Below are positions 25,107 through 34,321 of a DNA stretch of 64,000 nt, in pieces; positions within the stretch are counted from its first letter, which is position 1; each line of letters begins with the position of its first letter. Origin of the DNA: DATBGZ01 sp036557785 (GTDB lineage Bacteria > Actinomycetota > Actinomycetes > Mycobacteriales > Micromonosporaceae); the NCBI GenBank assembly GCA_036557785.1, contig DATBGZ010000015.1:124001-188000 (forward strand), given 5' to 3'. A program made the translations under genes and the position numbers. The notes beneath the pieces were generated by a model, which was not told where the DNA came from, did not search any database, and was given only the letters and a program-made list of their open reading frames with translations.

Positions 25107-26822
25107 GTGGCAGGCACTGCTGTCCCATCGGACCTGGAGATCGCGCGTTCGGTGACGCCCCGGCCGATCCTCGAGATCGCGCGCGAACTGGGCCTGCGCG
25201 ACGACGAGGTCGAGCTGTACGGCAGCGCGAAGGCGAAGATCACCCTGTCCGGGATCGAACGTCTGGAGCGGGAGAACCCGCGAGGCAAGTACGTGGTGGT
25301 GACCGGGATCAGCCCCACCCCGCTCGGCGAGGGCAAGAGCACCACGACCGTCGGGCTCGCCCAAGGGCTGCGGCGCATCGGGGTGCGCTCGTCGCTGGCG
25401 ATCCGCCAGCCCAGCCTGGGACCGGTGTTCGGGATCAAGGGCGGCGCCGCGGGTGGCGGTTACTCGCAGGTGATCCCCATGGAGGACTTCAACCTCCACC
25501 TCACCGGCGACGTTCACGCCATCGGCGCGGCCCACAACCTCGCGTCCGCCTTCATCGACAACCACATCTACCACGGAAACCAGCTCGGAATCGACCCCCG
25601 ATCGGTGCTGTGGCCACGCGTGCTCGACATCAGTGACCGCGCCCTGCGCGAGGTCATCGTCGGGCTCGGCGCCAAGGAGAACGGATACGCCCGCCAGGCC
25701 GGCTTCGTCATCACCGTGGCGTCCGAGGTGATGGCGATCCTGGCCCTCGCCTCTGATCTGGCCGACGTCCGGGCCAGGCTCGGTCGGGTCGTGCTGGCGC
25801 TGCGCCGCGATGGTTCGGCGATCACCGCCGAGGACCTCAAGGTCGCGGGTTCGATGGCCGTGCTGCTCAAGGACGCGATCAAACCGAACCTCCTGCAGAA
25901 CCTCGAGGGCGGACCCGCGTTCGTCCACTGTGGCCCGTTCGGCAACATCGCGCACGGGAACAACAGCGTCATCGCCGACCGGGTCGCGCTCGCCGGGTCC
26001 GACATCCTGGTGACCGAGGCCGGCTTCGGCGCGGAGATGGGTGCGGAGAAGTTCTTCGATATCAAGTGCCGCGCCTCGGGCCTGCGCCCGGACGCCGCGG
26101 TCGTCGTCTCCACCATCCGGGCGCTGAAGATGCACGGCGGCGTCGGAAGGATCGTGGCCGGCAAGCCGCTGGACCCCGCGCTGCTCGAGAACAATCCCGC
26201 CGCGGTCACCCGGGGAGCGGCGAACCTCGCCAAGCACATCGAGATCGTCCGCAGGTACGGTGTGCCCGCCGTGGTCGCCATCAACGTGTTCCCCACCGAC
26301 ACCAAGGAAGAGATCGCCGCCCTGCGCGAGGCCGCGCTCGCGGCGGGGGCCGAGGACGCGGTCGAGTCGAACCACTTCGTGGATGGCGGCAAGGGCGCCG
26401 AGAACCTCGCCCGTGCCGTCTGGGCGGCCGCCCAGAAGGGTGCGCCCGACTTCCACCTCCTCTACCCGGACGACGCGCCACTACGGGTCAAGATCGAAAC
26501 GATCGCGACCCAGATCTACGGCGCCGACGGCGTCGACTTCCTGCCCGCCGCCGACCGGGCGCTGTCGCGGTACGAGGCACTGGGGTTCGGCAACCTGCCG
26601 ATCTGCATGGCCAAGACCCAGTACAGCCTTAGCCACGATCCGTCCCTGCTCGGCCGTCCGACCGGTTTCCGGCTTCCCGTACGTGACGTGACGCTCTCGG
26701 CGGGCGCGGGCTTCGTGACCCCGCTGTGCGGAGACATGCGCACGATGCCCGGCCTGCCCAGCAGCCCCGCGGGTGAGCGCATCGATATTGATGCCGACGG
26801 CAACGTGATGGGCCTGTTCTGA
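25107..26822 (+). CDS. fhs: Formate--tetrahydrofolate ligase
   Basis: 571 aa enzyme that joins formate to tetrahydrofolate using ATP, giving 10-formyl-THF for purine and formyl-Met synthesis. Length and sequence are typical: phosphate-binding loop TPLGEGKSTTT (about 70), FGIKGGAAGGGYSQVIPMEDFN, HLTGDVHAIGAAHNL, and the C-terminal GAGFVTPLCGDMRTMPGLP. GTG 25107 follows GGAGGG by six bases. It is monocistronic; the preceding 219 bases contain two hairpins but no gene. Confidence in function is very high. Confidence 0.98.
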   Translation: MAGTAVPSDLEIARSVTPRPILEIARELGLRDDEVELYGSAKAKITLSGIERLERENPRGKYVVVTGISPTPLGEGKSTTTVGLAQGLRRIGVRSSLAIRQPSLGPVFGIKGGAAGGGYSQVIPMEDFNLHLTGDVHAIGAAHNLASAFIDNHIYHGNQLGIDPRSVLWPRVLDISDRALREVIVGLGAKENGYARQAGFVITVASEVMAILALASDLADVRARLGRVVLALRRDGSAITAEDLKVAGSMAVLLKDAIKPNLLQNLEGGPAFVHCGPFGNIAHGNNSVIADRVALAGSDILVTEAGFGAEMGAEKFFDIKCRASGLRPDAAVVVSTIRALKMHGGVGRIVAGKPLDPALLENNPAAVTRGAANLAKHIEIVRRYGVPAVVAINVFPTDTKEEIAALREAALAAGAEDAVESNHFVDGGKGAENLARAVWAAAQKGAPDFHLLYPDDAPLRVKIETIATQIYGADGVDFLPAADRALSRYEALGFGNLPICMAKTQYSLSHDPSLLGRPTGFRLPVRDVTLSAGAGFVTPLCGDMRTMPGLPSSPAGERIDIDADGNVMGLF

Positions 26823-26885
26823 TCACGAGCCATCACCGGGCCCCCGTATTCACCAACCTGGGGCGCGGGCCGATACGCTGCGGCC

Positions 26886-27626
26886 GTGACGGACGACCCG
26901 ACCCGCCCGCTGCCCGCGGACTCCACGGACGTGGTCTCCAGCCGCGGGCCGCGGGTGGTCGACCCGACGCGCACCCAGCCCGTCGATCCGTGGGTCGGCT
27001 CGGCACCGGTCGTGCCGCCTACCTACGGCTCGATCGATGTCGAGCCTGTCGTCGTCTTCGTGGACCGGCCGCGGCGACGACGCTGGCCCTGGGTCGTCGG
27101 TACGCTCGCGGCACTCGCGCTGATCTGTTGCGTGGGTGCGCTCGTGATCTGGACGCCGATCAGCCGCGAGTACCCGGCCCACCTGGAGCTCGGCGACAGC
27201 GCGGCCGGATTCGATCGGGTCCGGGATCCCGACATCGACCGCGCCTCGACCGATCTCGAGGTCGAGATGTTCCGCAAGTACGGCGTGGACGATGACGTGG
27301 CAGCGGTGCTCGCCGACCACAAGGCATCGCAGCGCCGGCTCGTCCTGATCGCCGCCACGAAGCTGATCCTCGATCCGGGCAAGGAGCTGGACCAGGCGAT
27401 CAACGGCATCACCGACCGGCCCGTCCGCAACATCACCGACTACCACCGACTCGGCCCGATCCTCAGGTGCGCGAACACCGAGGACGACCAGTCGCAGGCC
27501 GTGATCGTGTGCGCGTGGGCCGACCACGGCAGCATCGGGCTCGGTATCTATTACGGTTCATGGACCATGGACCAGGCCGCGGCGGCACTGCGCGACCTGC
27601 GCGACGCGGTCGTCCGTCGCGGCTGA
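26886..27626 (+). CDS. Single-pass membrane protein, unknown function
   Basis: 246 aa. A proline-rich cytoplasmic N-terminus (1-60), a basic patch RPRRRRWP, one helix (about 68-90), and an extracellular domain with two cysteines (RCANTE and VCAW). This architecture is common among actinomycete proteins of unknown role. GTG 26886 follows TACGCT by six bases, so the mRNA is probably leaderless. The methyltransferase gene starts 13 bases after its stop and is probably co-transcribed. Confidence 0.75.
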   Translation: MTDDPTRPLPADSTDVVSSRGPRVVDPTRTQPVDPWVGSAPVVPPTYGSIDVEPVVVFVDRPRRRRWPWVVGTLAALALICCVGALVIWTPISREYPAHLELGDSAAGFDRVRDPDIDRASTDLEVEMFRKYGVDDDVAAVLADHKASQRRLVLIAATKLILDPGKELDQAINGITDRPVRNITDYHRLGPILRCANTEDDQSQAVIVCAWADHGSIGLGIYYGSWTMDQAAAALRDLRDAVVRRG

Positions 27627-27639
27627 GAGGCTGGAGCGC

Positions 27640-28287
27640 ATGGGAGAGCAGAACCAGGACGCGGAAGCCCAGGACGCGGCACAGGTCTGGGAGGCCCGCT
27701 ACGCCGGCACCGACCGCGTCTGGTCCGGACGGCCGAACCAGGCGATCGTGGACGTGGTGTCCGGCCTGCCCGCCGGACGTGCGCTCGACCTGGGCTGTGG
27801 CGAGGGCGCCGACGCGATCTGGCTCGCCCAGCAGGGCTGGCAGGTCACCGCCGTCGACGTCTCGCCGACGGCAATCGCCCGGGGCGCCGCGGCCGCGGCC
27901 GAGCAGGCAGTTCCCGAGGGCCGCATCACCTGGCAGGTTCACGATCTCGCCACCTGGACCGCGGATGGACCGTACGAACTCGTGTCCGCGAGCTTCTTGC
28001 ACTCGCCGATCTCGATGCCGCGCACCGAGATCCTGCGTCGCGCCGCCACCCACGTCACGGCCGGCGGCCATCTGCTGATCCTCTCGCACGCCGCGTCCCC
28101 GCCCTGGGCGACCCAGCACCACCACGAGCACCACTTCGCGACACCGGCCGAGGAGGTCGAAGCGCTGGGCCTGCCCGAGCACGAGTGGCAGACACGGCTG
28201 GCCGAGACGCGCTCTCGGCACGCGACCGGGCCGAACGGCGAAAGCGCCAGGCTCGACGACGTCATCGTGCTCGTGCAGCGGCGATAG
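27640..28287 (+). CDS. Class I SAM-dependent methyltransferase
   Basis: 215 aa Rossmann-fold methyltransferase. Motif I LDLGCGEGADAIWLA (about 50-64), motif II VTAVDVSPTAI, and post-I FLHSPI. The N-terminal VWEARYAGTDRVWSGRPN segment occurs in TehB/UbiE-like small-molecule methyltransferases. GGAG lies three to six bases before ATG 27640. The substrate is not inferable. Confidence 0.88.
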   Translation: MGEQNQDAEAQDAAQVWEARYAGTDRVWSGRPNQAIVDVVSGLPAGRALDLGCGEGADAIWLAQQGWQVTAVDVSPTAIARGAAAAAEQAVPEGRITWQVHDLATWTADGPYELVSASFLHSPISMPRTEILRRAATHVTAGGHLLILSHAASPPWATQHHHEHHFATPAEEVEALGLPEHEWQTRLAETRSRHATGPNGESARLDDVIVLVQRR

Positions 28288-28299
28288 ACGCATCGACGG

Positions 28300-29334
28300 T
28301 CAGCCCTCAGGGACTGAATCGGTCGCGCCCACAGGGACATGCCGGGAGAATGCCGCGATGAGGTCGTCGAGCGTCGTGGTGTAGGTCTCCGGCCGGGTTC
28401 GGAACGCGATCGACTTGTCGCGGTATGGGCATGCATGCGACTCGTCCCGACACGAGAAGACGCCGACCAGCGAACCCGACCCGTCCGGGTCGACCCGTAC
28501 GTCGTGTACGTGACGCCACTCGATCGGCACGTCGATGCCGGTCCACAGGAGATGATCAGCGGTCAGCCGCAGTCGGCCGCGCCCGCCACCACCGAGCTTG
28601 CGCAGCTCACGGTGGGCCTTCGCGGCACGCCGCAGACACCACACGACGTAGCCCGCCAACAGCACCACGAGCAACGCCGCCGCGGCGGGCTGACCGACCA
28701 CGAGCAGACCGGCGACCGGCGGCAGCAGCATCGCGGCGACGAGCAGGGCGTTGCGCGCGTAGGCCGTACGGCGTGCCCGGATCGGCCAGAGGCGGAAGGA
28801 GAACTCGTCCACACCCGCGGCCTCGTCGTGCAGCGGCGGCAAAGGAGCGCGCCGGTCGACCACGGCGACATGCGGCGCGAAGGCGGCAGCGAGGTCGTCC
28901 ACGGTGGTCGCGTAGTTCACCGCCTGGTAGCTGCGCAGACGGCGCCCCGTGCCCCGGCGCCCCGTGCCCCGGCGCAGCACGACGGTCAGCCGCGGGACTG
29001 CGTCGCGGTAGACCCGGGCGGTTCGTACCGCCGACCACGGCACCGCGCCACGCCCGTCGTCGATGCCGGTGGAGTCGACCGTCAGCCCGCCCGAGGGCCC
29101 GCCGGCGTCGCGCGACAGCCGGCGCAACCGCAGCAGTACCCGGAGGATCTGCGCGTCCCAGAACAGCAGCTGCAGCGCGCCCACCGCGAACAGCGCCAGG
29201 GCGACGGGTTCGCGGGCTGGCGTCAAGGCGACCAGCCCGAGCATCGCGACGGTGACTGCCAGATAGCCCACGCCCACGCGCAGCACGCGGCTGCACCGGC
29301 GGCGCACCGCCGTACCGTCCACTGTGAACGTCAC
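28300..29334 (-). CDS. Membrane protein with two YcxB-like halves
   Basis: 344 aa. Two similar halves, each with a pair of helices followed by a soluble beta-rich segment of the form VPWSAVRTARVYRD... and VPIEWRHVHDVRVDPD. Each half ends in TTVDDLAAAF or TTLDDLIAAF, so internal duplication is clear. GTG 29334 has GGAG eight bases upstream; GTG 29343 is closer to that site and less likely. Contains a run of RGTGR codon repeats near 28920-28980. Function unknown. Confidence 0.72.
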   Translation of the reverse strand: MTFTVDGTAVRRRCSRVLRVGVGYLAVTVAMLGLVALTPAREPVALALFAVGALQLLFWDAQILRVLLRLRRLSRDAGGPSGGLTVDSTGIDDGRGAVPWSAVRTARVYRDAVPRLTVVLRRGTGRRGTGRRLRSYQAVNYATTVDDLAAAFAPHVAVVDRRAPLPPLHDEAAGVDEFSFRLWPIRARRTAYARNALLVAAMLLPPVAGLLVVGQPAAAALLVVLLAGYVVWCLRRAAKAHRELRKLGGGGRGRLRLTADHLLWTGIDVPIEWRHVHDVRVDPDGSGSLVGVFSCRDESHACPYRDKSIAFRTRPETYTTTLDDLIAAFSRHVPVGATDSVPEG

Positions 29335-29352
29335 GACGGACACTCCAGATGC

Positions 29353-30213
29353 CTACCACTCGCGAGTGGAGGCAGGCAAGCCCGCGGCTCTCTGTCGTGC
29401 TGATTCATAGAGAATGATGGATGCCGCTGTCGCCGCGTTGAGCGAACTCGCCGAGCCGGACATCGGAATCCGCAAGAGGTGGTCGCAGGCCTCGCGCCAG
29501 GCGGCGCTCAGACCACTCGTCTCGTTGCCCACCAGCACCACCGTCGGCGCGGTGAACCCGTAGCTTGCGACGTCGAGCTCGCCGTGCTCATCCGCGCCGA
29601 CGAGCCGGACCGGAATGCCGCGAGCGCGCAGGGCATGTACCCAGTCGAGGACCGGCCGATGCGAGGCCGCTCGCACGACCGGTACGGCGAACAACGACCC
29701 GGTGCTCGCCCGCACGGACCTGGGGTCATAAACGTCCGCAGCGTGGCCGGTCACGATGACTCCGCTGGCGCCGAACGCGTCGGCGGATCGGATCAGGGTC
29801 CCGATGTTGCCCGGGCCCGTGGCCCGATCGAAGACGACGCCGAGCAGGTCCGGGCCGACCGGAATGCGGCCGAGGTCGTCCTCGGGCAGGGCCACGACCG
29901 CGAGCAGTTCGGGCGTCGCCTCCAGCTTGCCGCCCAGCTCGGCCATGAGCTCGCTGGCGACCGCGAACCGGTTCGCCTTAACGGAATCGCGCGTGTCCCG
30001 GGCCCACTCCGACAGGCGCACGTCGGCGTTGTAGAGAAGCTCGCGGATGTCCCAACCTGACCGTACGGCCATCGTGATCGCGCGAACGCCCTGCACGAGG
30101 AACTCGCGGCTGCGCTGGCGCTTGGCCCGGTTCGCGAGCAGGGCCTCCCACTGCTGGAACCGCGCGTTGCGGGTCGTGACCCGGAGCGCGGCGGCTCCCC
30201 CAGCCCGATCCAC
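29353..30213 (-). CDS. TrmH/SpoU-family RNA 2'-O-methyltransferase
   Basis: 286 aa. N-terminal substrate-binding domain (about 15-110) and C-terminal SPOUT knot domain with the three signature motifs: DRATGPGNIGTLIRSADAFG, VVLVGNETSGLS, and IPMSGSASSLNAATAASIILYE. It methylates a ribose 2'-OH in rRNA or tRNA; the exact nucleotide is unknown. GTG 30213 is six bases after TATGCT, a leaderless arrangement. The stop lies 10 bases before the divergent-half membrane gene on the same strand begins. Confidence 0.93.
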   Translation of the reverse strand: MDRAGGAAALRVTTRNARFQQWEALLANRAKRQRSREFLVQGVRAITMAVRSGWDIRELLYNADVRLSEWARDTRDSVKANRFAVASELMAELGGKLEATPELLAVVALPEDDLGRIPVGPDLLGVVFDRATGPGNIGTLIRSADAFGASGVIVTGHAADVYDPRSVRASTGSLFAVPVVRAASHRPVLDWVHALRARGIPVRLVGADEHGELDVASYGFTAPTVVLVGNETSGLSAAWREACDHLLRIPMSGSASSLNAATAASIILYESARQRAAGLPASTREW

Positions 30214-30444
30214 GACGGCAGCATACTTCGCTCGCCTCGCGGCGATCTGGGTTGTAGGCCTTGTCGATCACAGATCGCGTGCGGTAGGAGGTCGCATCCT
30301 GCGCGGACCAGTGTCGGGCTCGCCGCAATGCTGGGGTCAGGCTGTGGGCCCGCGTCGTCGGGGTCACCGCTCGCTGCCGTCGTCGCATGTGCAGAAGTTA
30401 CGTACAGTAACGCCCCGGGCCTCAGGTCGGCCTTTCGCGCGCTG

Positions 30445-30787
30445 GACGGTTTGCTTGGGTGCTTCTCACGCAACGGCCTCTCACCTGGCAATAGAGCGAT
30501 AGGGAGTTTCTTCGATGCCTGTTTGGCAGTCACGGAACGTAGCGGCAACAACCGGCGCATGCCGCCGGAGCCACGCGGACGAGATGCTCCGCGTCCGCTC
30601 TCCGAACGGCAACAAGCCCGAGGCTGAACCGCGCGGCCGCCCTGCAGCGTCGCGGCCTTCTTCGATCAGTACGGCCGCGCGGAACGTGCCTACTCTCTGT
30701 TACGGGACGGCGTTGATCGACGATCTTACGTTGAGGAGTATGAGCTGGCCGGGAGGCGTTGCGCCAGAAGCACCAAAGCAAACCGAC
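30445..30787. repeat. Inverted-repeat element A (fold-back/MITE-like)
   Basis: Ends 30445-30478 and 30755-30787 are inverted copies (about 29 of 33 positions), carrying GGTTTGCTT.GGTGCTTCT. The element is related to the one at 55714-55981 in its ends and just inside the left end (CAATAGA..GAT, TCACGGAACGT versus TCACGGAGCGT). It fills most of the 680-base gap between 30214 and 30894. A small frame at 30515-30823 has a good GGGAG site but no recognisable product. Confidence 0.75.
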
Positions 30788-30894
30788 TGGAGTGCACAAG
30801 GCCAGAGGAGCCCAGCCGCGTAACTGTGCGTAGCCGTCGCGCCCGGGCCGGGCCATGATGGCTACGACCCACGGCAGCACAGAGATCCTGGGCC

Positions 30895-31050
30895 ATGAGT
30901 GCGATGCCGTCGACCCCGAGCCCGTCGGCCGCGTCACTATGCGAGCGTGCGGGCAGGGCGGCACGGGAGTACCTGGCGACGCTGCAAGCGCTCGGACTCT
31001 CCATTGAGGACGCCCTGGCCACCATCCGTGAGCTGCCCGCGCACTCCTGA
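30895..31050 (+). CDS. Small helical protein, 51 aa
   Basis: Codon use looks coding (most third positions G or C). After a Ser/Pro-rich start, residues 20-48 read REYLATLQALGLSIEDALATI and would form an amphipathic helix pair. No ribosome site is convincing, and the stop falls three bases before the convergent anti-sigma gene. It may be a small regulatory protein or a remnant of element A. Unrecognised. Confidence 0.4.
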   Translation: MSAMPSTPSPSAASLCERAGRAAREYLATLQALGLSIEDALATIRELPAHS

Positions 31051-31053
31051 CCG

Positions 31054-31752
31054 TTACGCCGCGCCGTCCTCGCCCAAGACCGCCAGACGCGGCCAGGTCC
31101 GACGTCGTGGCGGTGGGTCGCCGAAGTCGAACCGCGGGCGGGACAGCGCCAGCAGCACGAGATAGCCGGCGAGCACGAAGCCGTGGCTGAGCAGCCGGGC
31201 ACGATCGACCTCGCCATGCGCGATGTCGTTGGTGCTCAACAGCAGCAGCATCGCCACGAAGGCGCTCATGAGCGGGATCAGCGCGACGGGGCGGGTCCGA
31301 CGCAGCGCGATCCAGCCGAAGCCGGCGCCGATCGCGATGTTCCACGCCGCGGACTCGTGCCACAGATGGGCAGGACCGACGCTGCCCGCGTGGTCGTGCT
31401 CCCCGGAGCCGAGCGCGTTCACCTGAATCATGCCGAGCAGGAACTGGGCCAGGCCCAACAGCCCCAGTGACCACCGCAGCAGGGCCGCGGCCCGGTGCTG
31501 CCCTGGCCCCGGAGCCGATGCGGCCAGCAGCTCCGGGTCCAGCCGGTCGCCCAGCGCCGGCGACGGTTCGGCCGCCGCCAGTCGCACCATGCGGGTCACC
31601 GCCACCGCCTGGCGCCACCATCGGGCGCATTCCGGACAGCCGGTCAGGTGGACATCGGCCTGTGCCGCTTCGCCTGGCAGGTCCTCACCATCGAGCCGGG
31701 CCGACAGGATCTCCCGGCACGCGTTGCACTCCACACGGACATGGTCGTCCAC
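31054..31752 (-). CDS. Membrane-bound zinc-finger anti-sigma factor candidate
   Basis: 232 aa. The N-terminal domain has the zf-HC2 pattern C9-C12, H35 and C39-x-x-C42 (VHLTGCPECARWW) used by zinc-binding anti-sigma factors to hold ECF sigma factors. About four helices follow (95-205), placing it in the membrane, with a short basic tail. Start GTG 31752 lies 47 bp from the divergent sigma gene. Divergent rather than co-transcribed order is less usual for a sigma/anti-sigma pair, so the partnership is inferred from position and domain only. Confidence 0.8.
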   Translation of the reverse strand: MDDHVRVECNACREILSARLDGEDLPGEAAQADVHLTGCPECARWWRQAVAVTRMVRLAAAEPSPALGDRLDPELLAASAPGPGQHRAAALLRWSLGLLGLAQFLLGMIQVNALGSGEHDHAGSVGPAHLWHESAAWNIAIGAGFGWIALRRTRPVALIPLMSAFVAMLLLLSTNDIAHGEVDRARLLSHGFVLAGYLVLLALSRPRFDFGDPPPRRRTWPRLAVLGEDGAA

Positions 31753-31799
31753 GACCCCGCCCCGGTTCCCGCCGATATCCCGGGGCTACCCTGACCCGC

Positions 31800-32420
31800 A
31801 TGACCGCGCGGTCCGACGACGACGTCACGCGCCTGGCGATGGCCGCGAAGGGCGGGGATCGCGGCGCCGCTGCCGACCTCATCCGTCACACCCGCCACGA
31901 CCTGCTGCGCTTCCTGCGGTTGCTTGCCGACGCCAACGACGTCGAGGACCTGGCCCAGGAGACCTACTTGCGCGCCATGCGCGCGCTCACCAATTTCGAT
32001 GCCCGCTCCACCGCTCGAACCTGGCTGTTCGCCATCGCCCGCCGGGCCGCGGCCGACCACGTACGGTTGGCGCGACGACGGCCCCGGACATCGCCGCTGG
32101 AGGCCCTCGACGAGAACTCCCAGCGCGCGCGCACGCCGCAGATCGACGAGACCGTGGCCCTGCGTGACCTGCTGGCCGGCCTCGACCCGCAACGCCGGGA
32201 AGCGTTCGTACTGACCCAGGTGGTCGGGCTCAGCTACGACGAGGCGGCCCAGGTCTGTGGCTGCCCGGTCGGCACCATCCGTTCCCGCGTCTCGCGTGCT
32301 CGCGAGGAGCTGGTCGCCGCCGTGCGGGTCGACACCCACCAGCTTCCCTCCACAATGGACGCCGCTCGACAGCTGGGCGGCGCCGGGGCACGCAAGGCGA
32401 GGCGACGCCAGGCGGGATAG
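31800..32420 (+). CDS. sigC: ECF RNA polymerase sigma factor, SigC-like
   Basis: 206 aa with sigma regions 2 (LRFLRLLADANDVEDLAQETYLRAM, then STARTWLFAIARRAAADHVR) and 4 (LTQVVGLSYDEAAQVCGCPVGTIRSRVSRAREEL). I recognise strong similarity to mycobacterial SigC across both regions. ATG 31800 is seven bases after TACCCT, with no ribosome site, so the message is probably leaderless. It directs polymerase to alternative promoters, presumably under control of the divergent zinc-finger membrane protein. Confidence 0.93.
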   Translation: MTARSDDDVTRLAMAAKGGDRGAAADLIRHTRHDLLRFLRLLADANDVEDLAQETYLRAMRALTNFDARSTARTWLFAIARRAAADHVRLARRRPRTSPLEALDENSQRARTPQIDETVALRDLLAGLDPQRREAFVLTQVVGLSYDEAAQVCGCPVGTIRSRVSRAREELVAAVRVDTHQLPSTMDAARQLGGAGARKARRRQAG

Positions 32421-32473
32421 CCCGGCGTCTGGGACATCGGTGCCCAGGCAACGAGCACGGCGGCAACGCGGAG

Positions 32474-33688
32474 CTACTGCGGGAGATCGCCGTTGAACGA
32501 GTACGAGACGCCGAGCGGATTCGCGATCGCCGCGACGATGCTCCGGCTCATCGCCACGGTGTCGACACCGTCGCTCAGTCCACGGTGGACACAGTCACTC
32601 CACCACGCCCACACCAGGCGCACGGTCCCGTCCGCGCTGCTGATCCGCAGGACGGCGTCGGGCAGCGCCGGGCCGGGCTGGCACTGGTTCGCTGGCACGT
32701 CGGGGTTGCCGCCGGCCGGGGCCCTGTCGATCAGCGAGGCCAGGTGTGATGCCGCCTCGCCCGTCAGTTCCCCCGAGGCGCCCAGATCCCCGAAGCCCTC
32801 CGGCGTCCCCTGCGGCCAGTACCGCGACTCGTACGTGCAGATGCTGATCGCGACCGGGTGCGCATCGACGAGGTCGCTGCCGGGGCGAGCCATGGGCGAG
32901 ACGTCCGGGCGCCGGTATGGGCAACCCACCTCGTCCACGTCGACGACCCGCAGGCTGGCCAGGATCGTGTCGGTCGTCGCCTGCGCGAGCGTCCGTACGA
33001 CCAGCGCCGCGCCGCGGTCTGGAATCAGTACCACGGCGGCGAAGCGGCCATCGCCGAGTCTGGCCGTCAGGCGTTGCGCCGGCAGGCCGTCGATGCGCAC
33101 CTGCTCGCGCGGGGCGCCCGGATCGAGCAGGGCCTGGGCCACAACGCCATCGACAGTCATGTACTGGTCGAGGTGCTCGAAGATGGCGACCTCCTTGGTG
33201 GGCGCCTCCATCGTGAGGCACAACGTCGCCGGCCCGCGCCCCCGCACCACGCTCGGCGCGCTCGTCATGTTGCAGCCGAAGTCGTTGACGGACCAGCCGT
33301 CCGGCACAGCGGCCACCAGACCCAGGGAGCTCTCCCACCGGTAGCCCCTGGGCGGCGCGCCGATCGGTCCGCCGGCAGGCGATGGTGCTGGTGTCGACGC
33401 GCCAGGTGCTGACGCCGATGGCGAGTTGCCGATGCTCGCCGGCTCGCCGCCGCCACGTCGGACCAACGCGAGCGCCGCCGGCACGGCACCCGCGGCGAGC
33501 ACGACCGCGGCCACGACCGGCACCCAGCGCGGCACGACCGTACGCCGGCGCGCGGCGCGCTCCTCGATCCCGGCCCGTACGGTCGGCAAGAGCCGCTGGG
33601 CGCCGCCATCGGCCAGGTACTCGTGCCGGCGGAACGTGTCGCGCAGCACGCGCTCGACGGGCTCGGAGTCGACGTCGTGATCTGTCAT
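32474..33688 (-). CDS. Single-pass membrane protein linked to a SigE-type sigma gene
   Basis: 404 aa. Cytoplasmic N-terminus (1-48), one helix (VPVVAAVVLAAGAVPAALALV), a Ser/Pro/Ala linker and a large extracellular domain with four to five cysteines. Its ATG (33688) overlaps the TGA of the decayed sigma gene's original frame by four bases (ATGA). Such partners often act as anti-sigma factors or accessory sensors. Because the sigma gene has shifted frame, the sequence is now open from 34105 to 32474 as one fused frame of over 540 codons; internal initiation at 33688 is still expected. Confidence 0.75.
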   Translation of the reverse strand: MTDHDVDSEPVERVLRDTFRRHEYLADGGAQRLLPTVRAGIEERAARRRTVVPRWVPVVAAVVLAAGAVPAALALVRRGGGEPASIGNSPSASAPGASTPAPSPAGGPIGAPPRGYRWESSLGLVAAVPDGWSVNDFGCNMTSAPSVVRGRGPATLCLTMEAPTKEVAIFEHLDQYMTVDGVVAQALLDPGAPREQVRIDGLPAQRLTARLGDGRFAAVVLIPDRGAALVVRTLAQATTDTILASLRVVDVDEVGCPYRRPDVSPMARPGSDLVDAHPVAISICTYESRYWPQGTPEGFGDLGASGELTGEAASHLASLIDRAPAGGNPDVPANQCQPGPALPDAVLRISSADGTVRLVWAWWSDCVHRGLSDGVDTVAMSRSIVAAIANPLGVSYSFNGDLPQ

Positions 33689-34105
33689 GGCAACGCCTCC
33701 CGGTCGGTAGTGGAAACGATGGCGCGCAGGGCGGCCAGCGCACGGGCGGCCTGCGAGCGCACGGTGCCGGGGTGGCAGCCGCCCGAGCAGCTCCCAGGCC
33801 GCGTCCCGGCTCGCCTGCTCACCAGCCGGATCCTTGCGGTCGGGCCGCTCGTCCTCCCGGACCTGCATGGGGATCTCCGTGCTGGAACGCCGCCGCCACC
33901 ACCGCAGGTGCGCCCGGACGAGCACGGTCCGGACGTACGCCTCCGGATGCTCCATCGTGGACAGTTGCGCCCACCACCGGTACGCCGCGAGCAGCGTCGA
34001 CTGCACCAGGTCCTCAGCCCGGCCCCGGTCGCCGCAGAGCATCACCGCGAACCGCAGCAGCGCCTTGCCCCGGGTCAGGACGAAGTCCTCGAACGACGCC
34101 TCCAC
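33685..34105 (-). pseudogene. SigE-family ECF sigma factor with internal deletion
   Basis: GTG 34105 follows GGGAGG. Sigma region 2 is intact (FEDFVLTRGKALLRFAVMLCGD..AEDLVQSTLLAAYRWW). At about 33780 the frame AWELLGRLPPR continues into nonsense, while the -1 frame reads GCHPGTVRSQAARALAALR and ends at TGA 33685, which is the normal sigma region 4.2. About 80 bases of region 4.1 are missing between them. Bases near 33763-33781 serve both reading frames, as expected for a deletion between short similar sequences. The protein can no longer bind promoters properly. Confidence 0.8.
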
Positions 34106-34203
34106 CCGACCTCCCGACGGTGACTGTGCCACCCCACCTACCAGAAGGCGTCGACGCCCCCCATCCGCTGCACGCCGCCCGCGTGATGCCTCGCACCAAC
34201 CCG

Positions 34204-34299
34204 CGACAGCCGCAACCTGCGATAGTCGCAGCGTGCAATGGTCGCAGGCTACGATAGCCGCAGGCTACGATAGTCGCAGCCTGCGATAGTCGCAGGTTG
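34204..34299 (+). repeat. 16-bp iteron array, six units
   Basis: Six head-to-tail 16-base units without indels, consensus CGATAGTCGCAGSCTR. Overlapping unit boundaries give repeated TGCGA-TAG-TCGCA dyads. The array ends 22 bases before the GTG of the AAA ATPase gene. It looks like a multi-site protein-binding region (operator or iteron) rather than a terminator. Confidence 0.92.
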
Positions 34300-34321
34300 G
34301 ATTTGAGAGCGAAGGTCGCCA

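Noticed and set aside
30515..30823. 102-aa frame inside element A
   Set aside because: It has a good GGGAG site, but codon use is poor, nothing is recognisable, and the start is not preserved in the related element B.
34204..34299. CRISPR array
   Set aside because: Units are 16 bp, directly adjoining, with no spacers and no cas genes.
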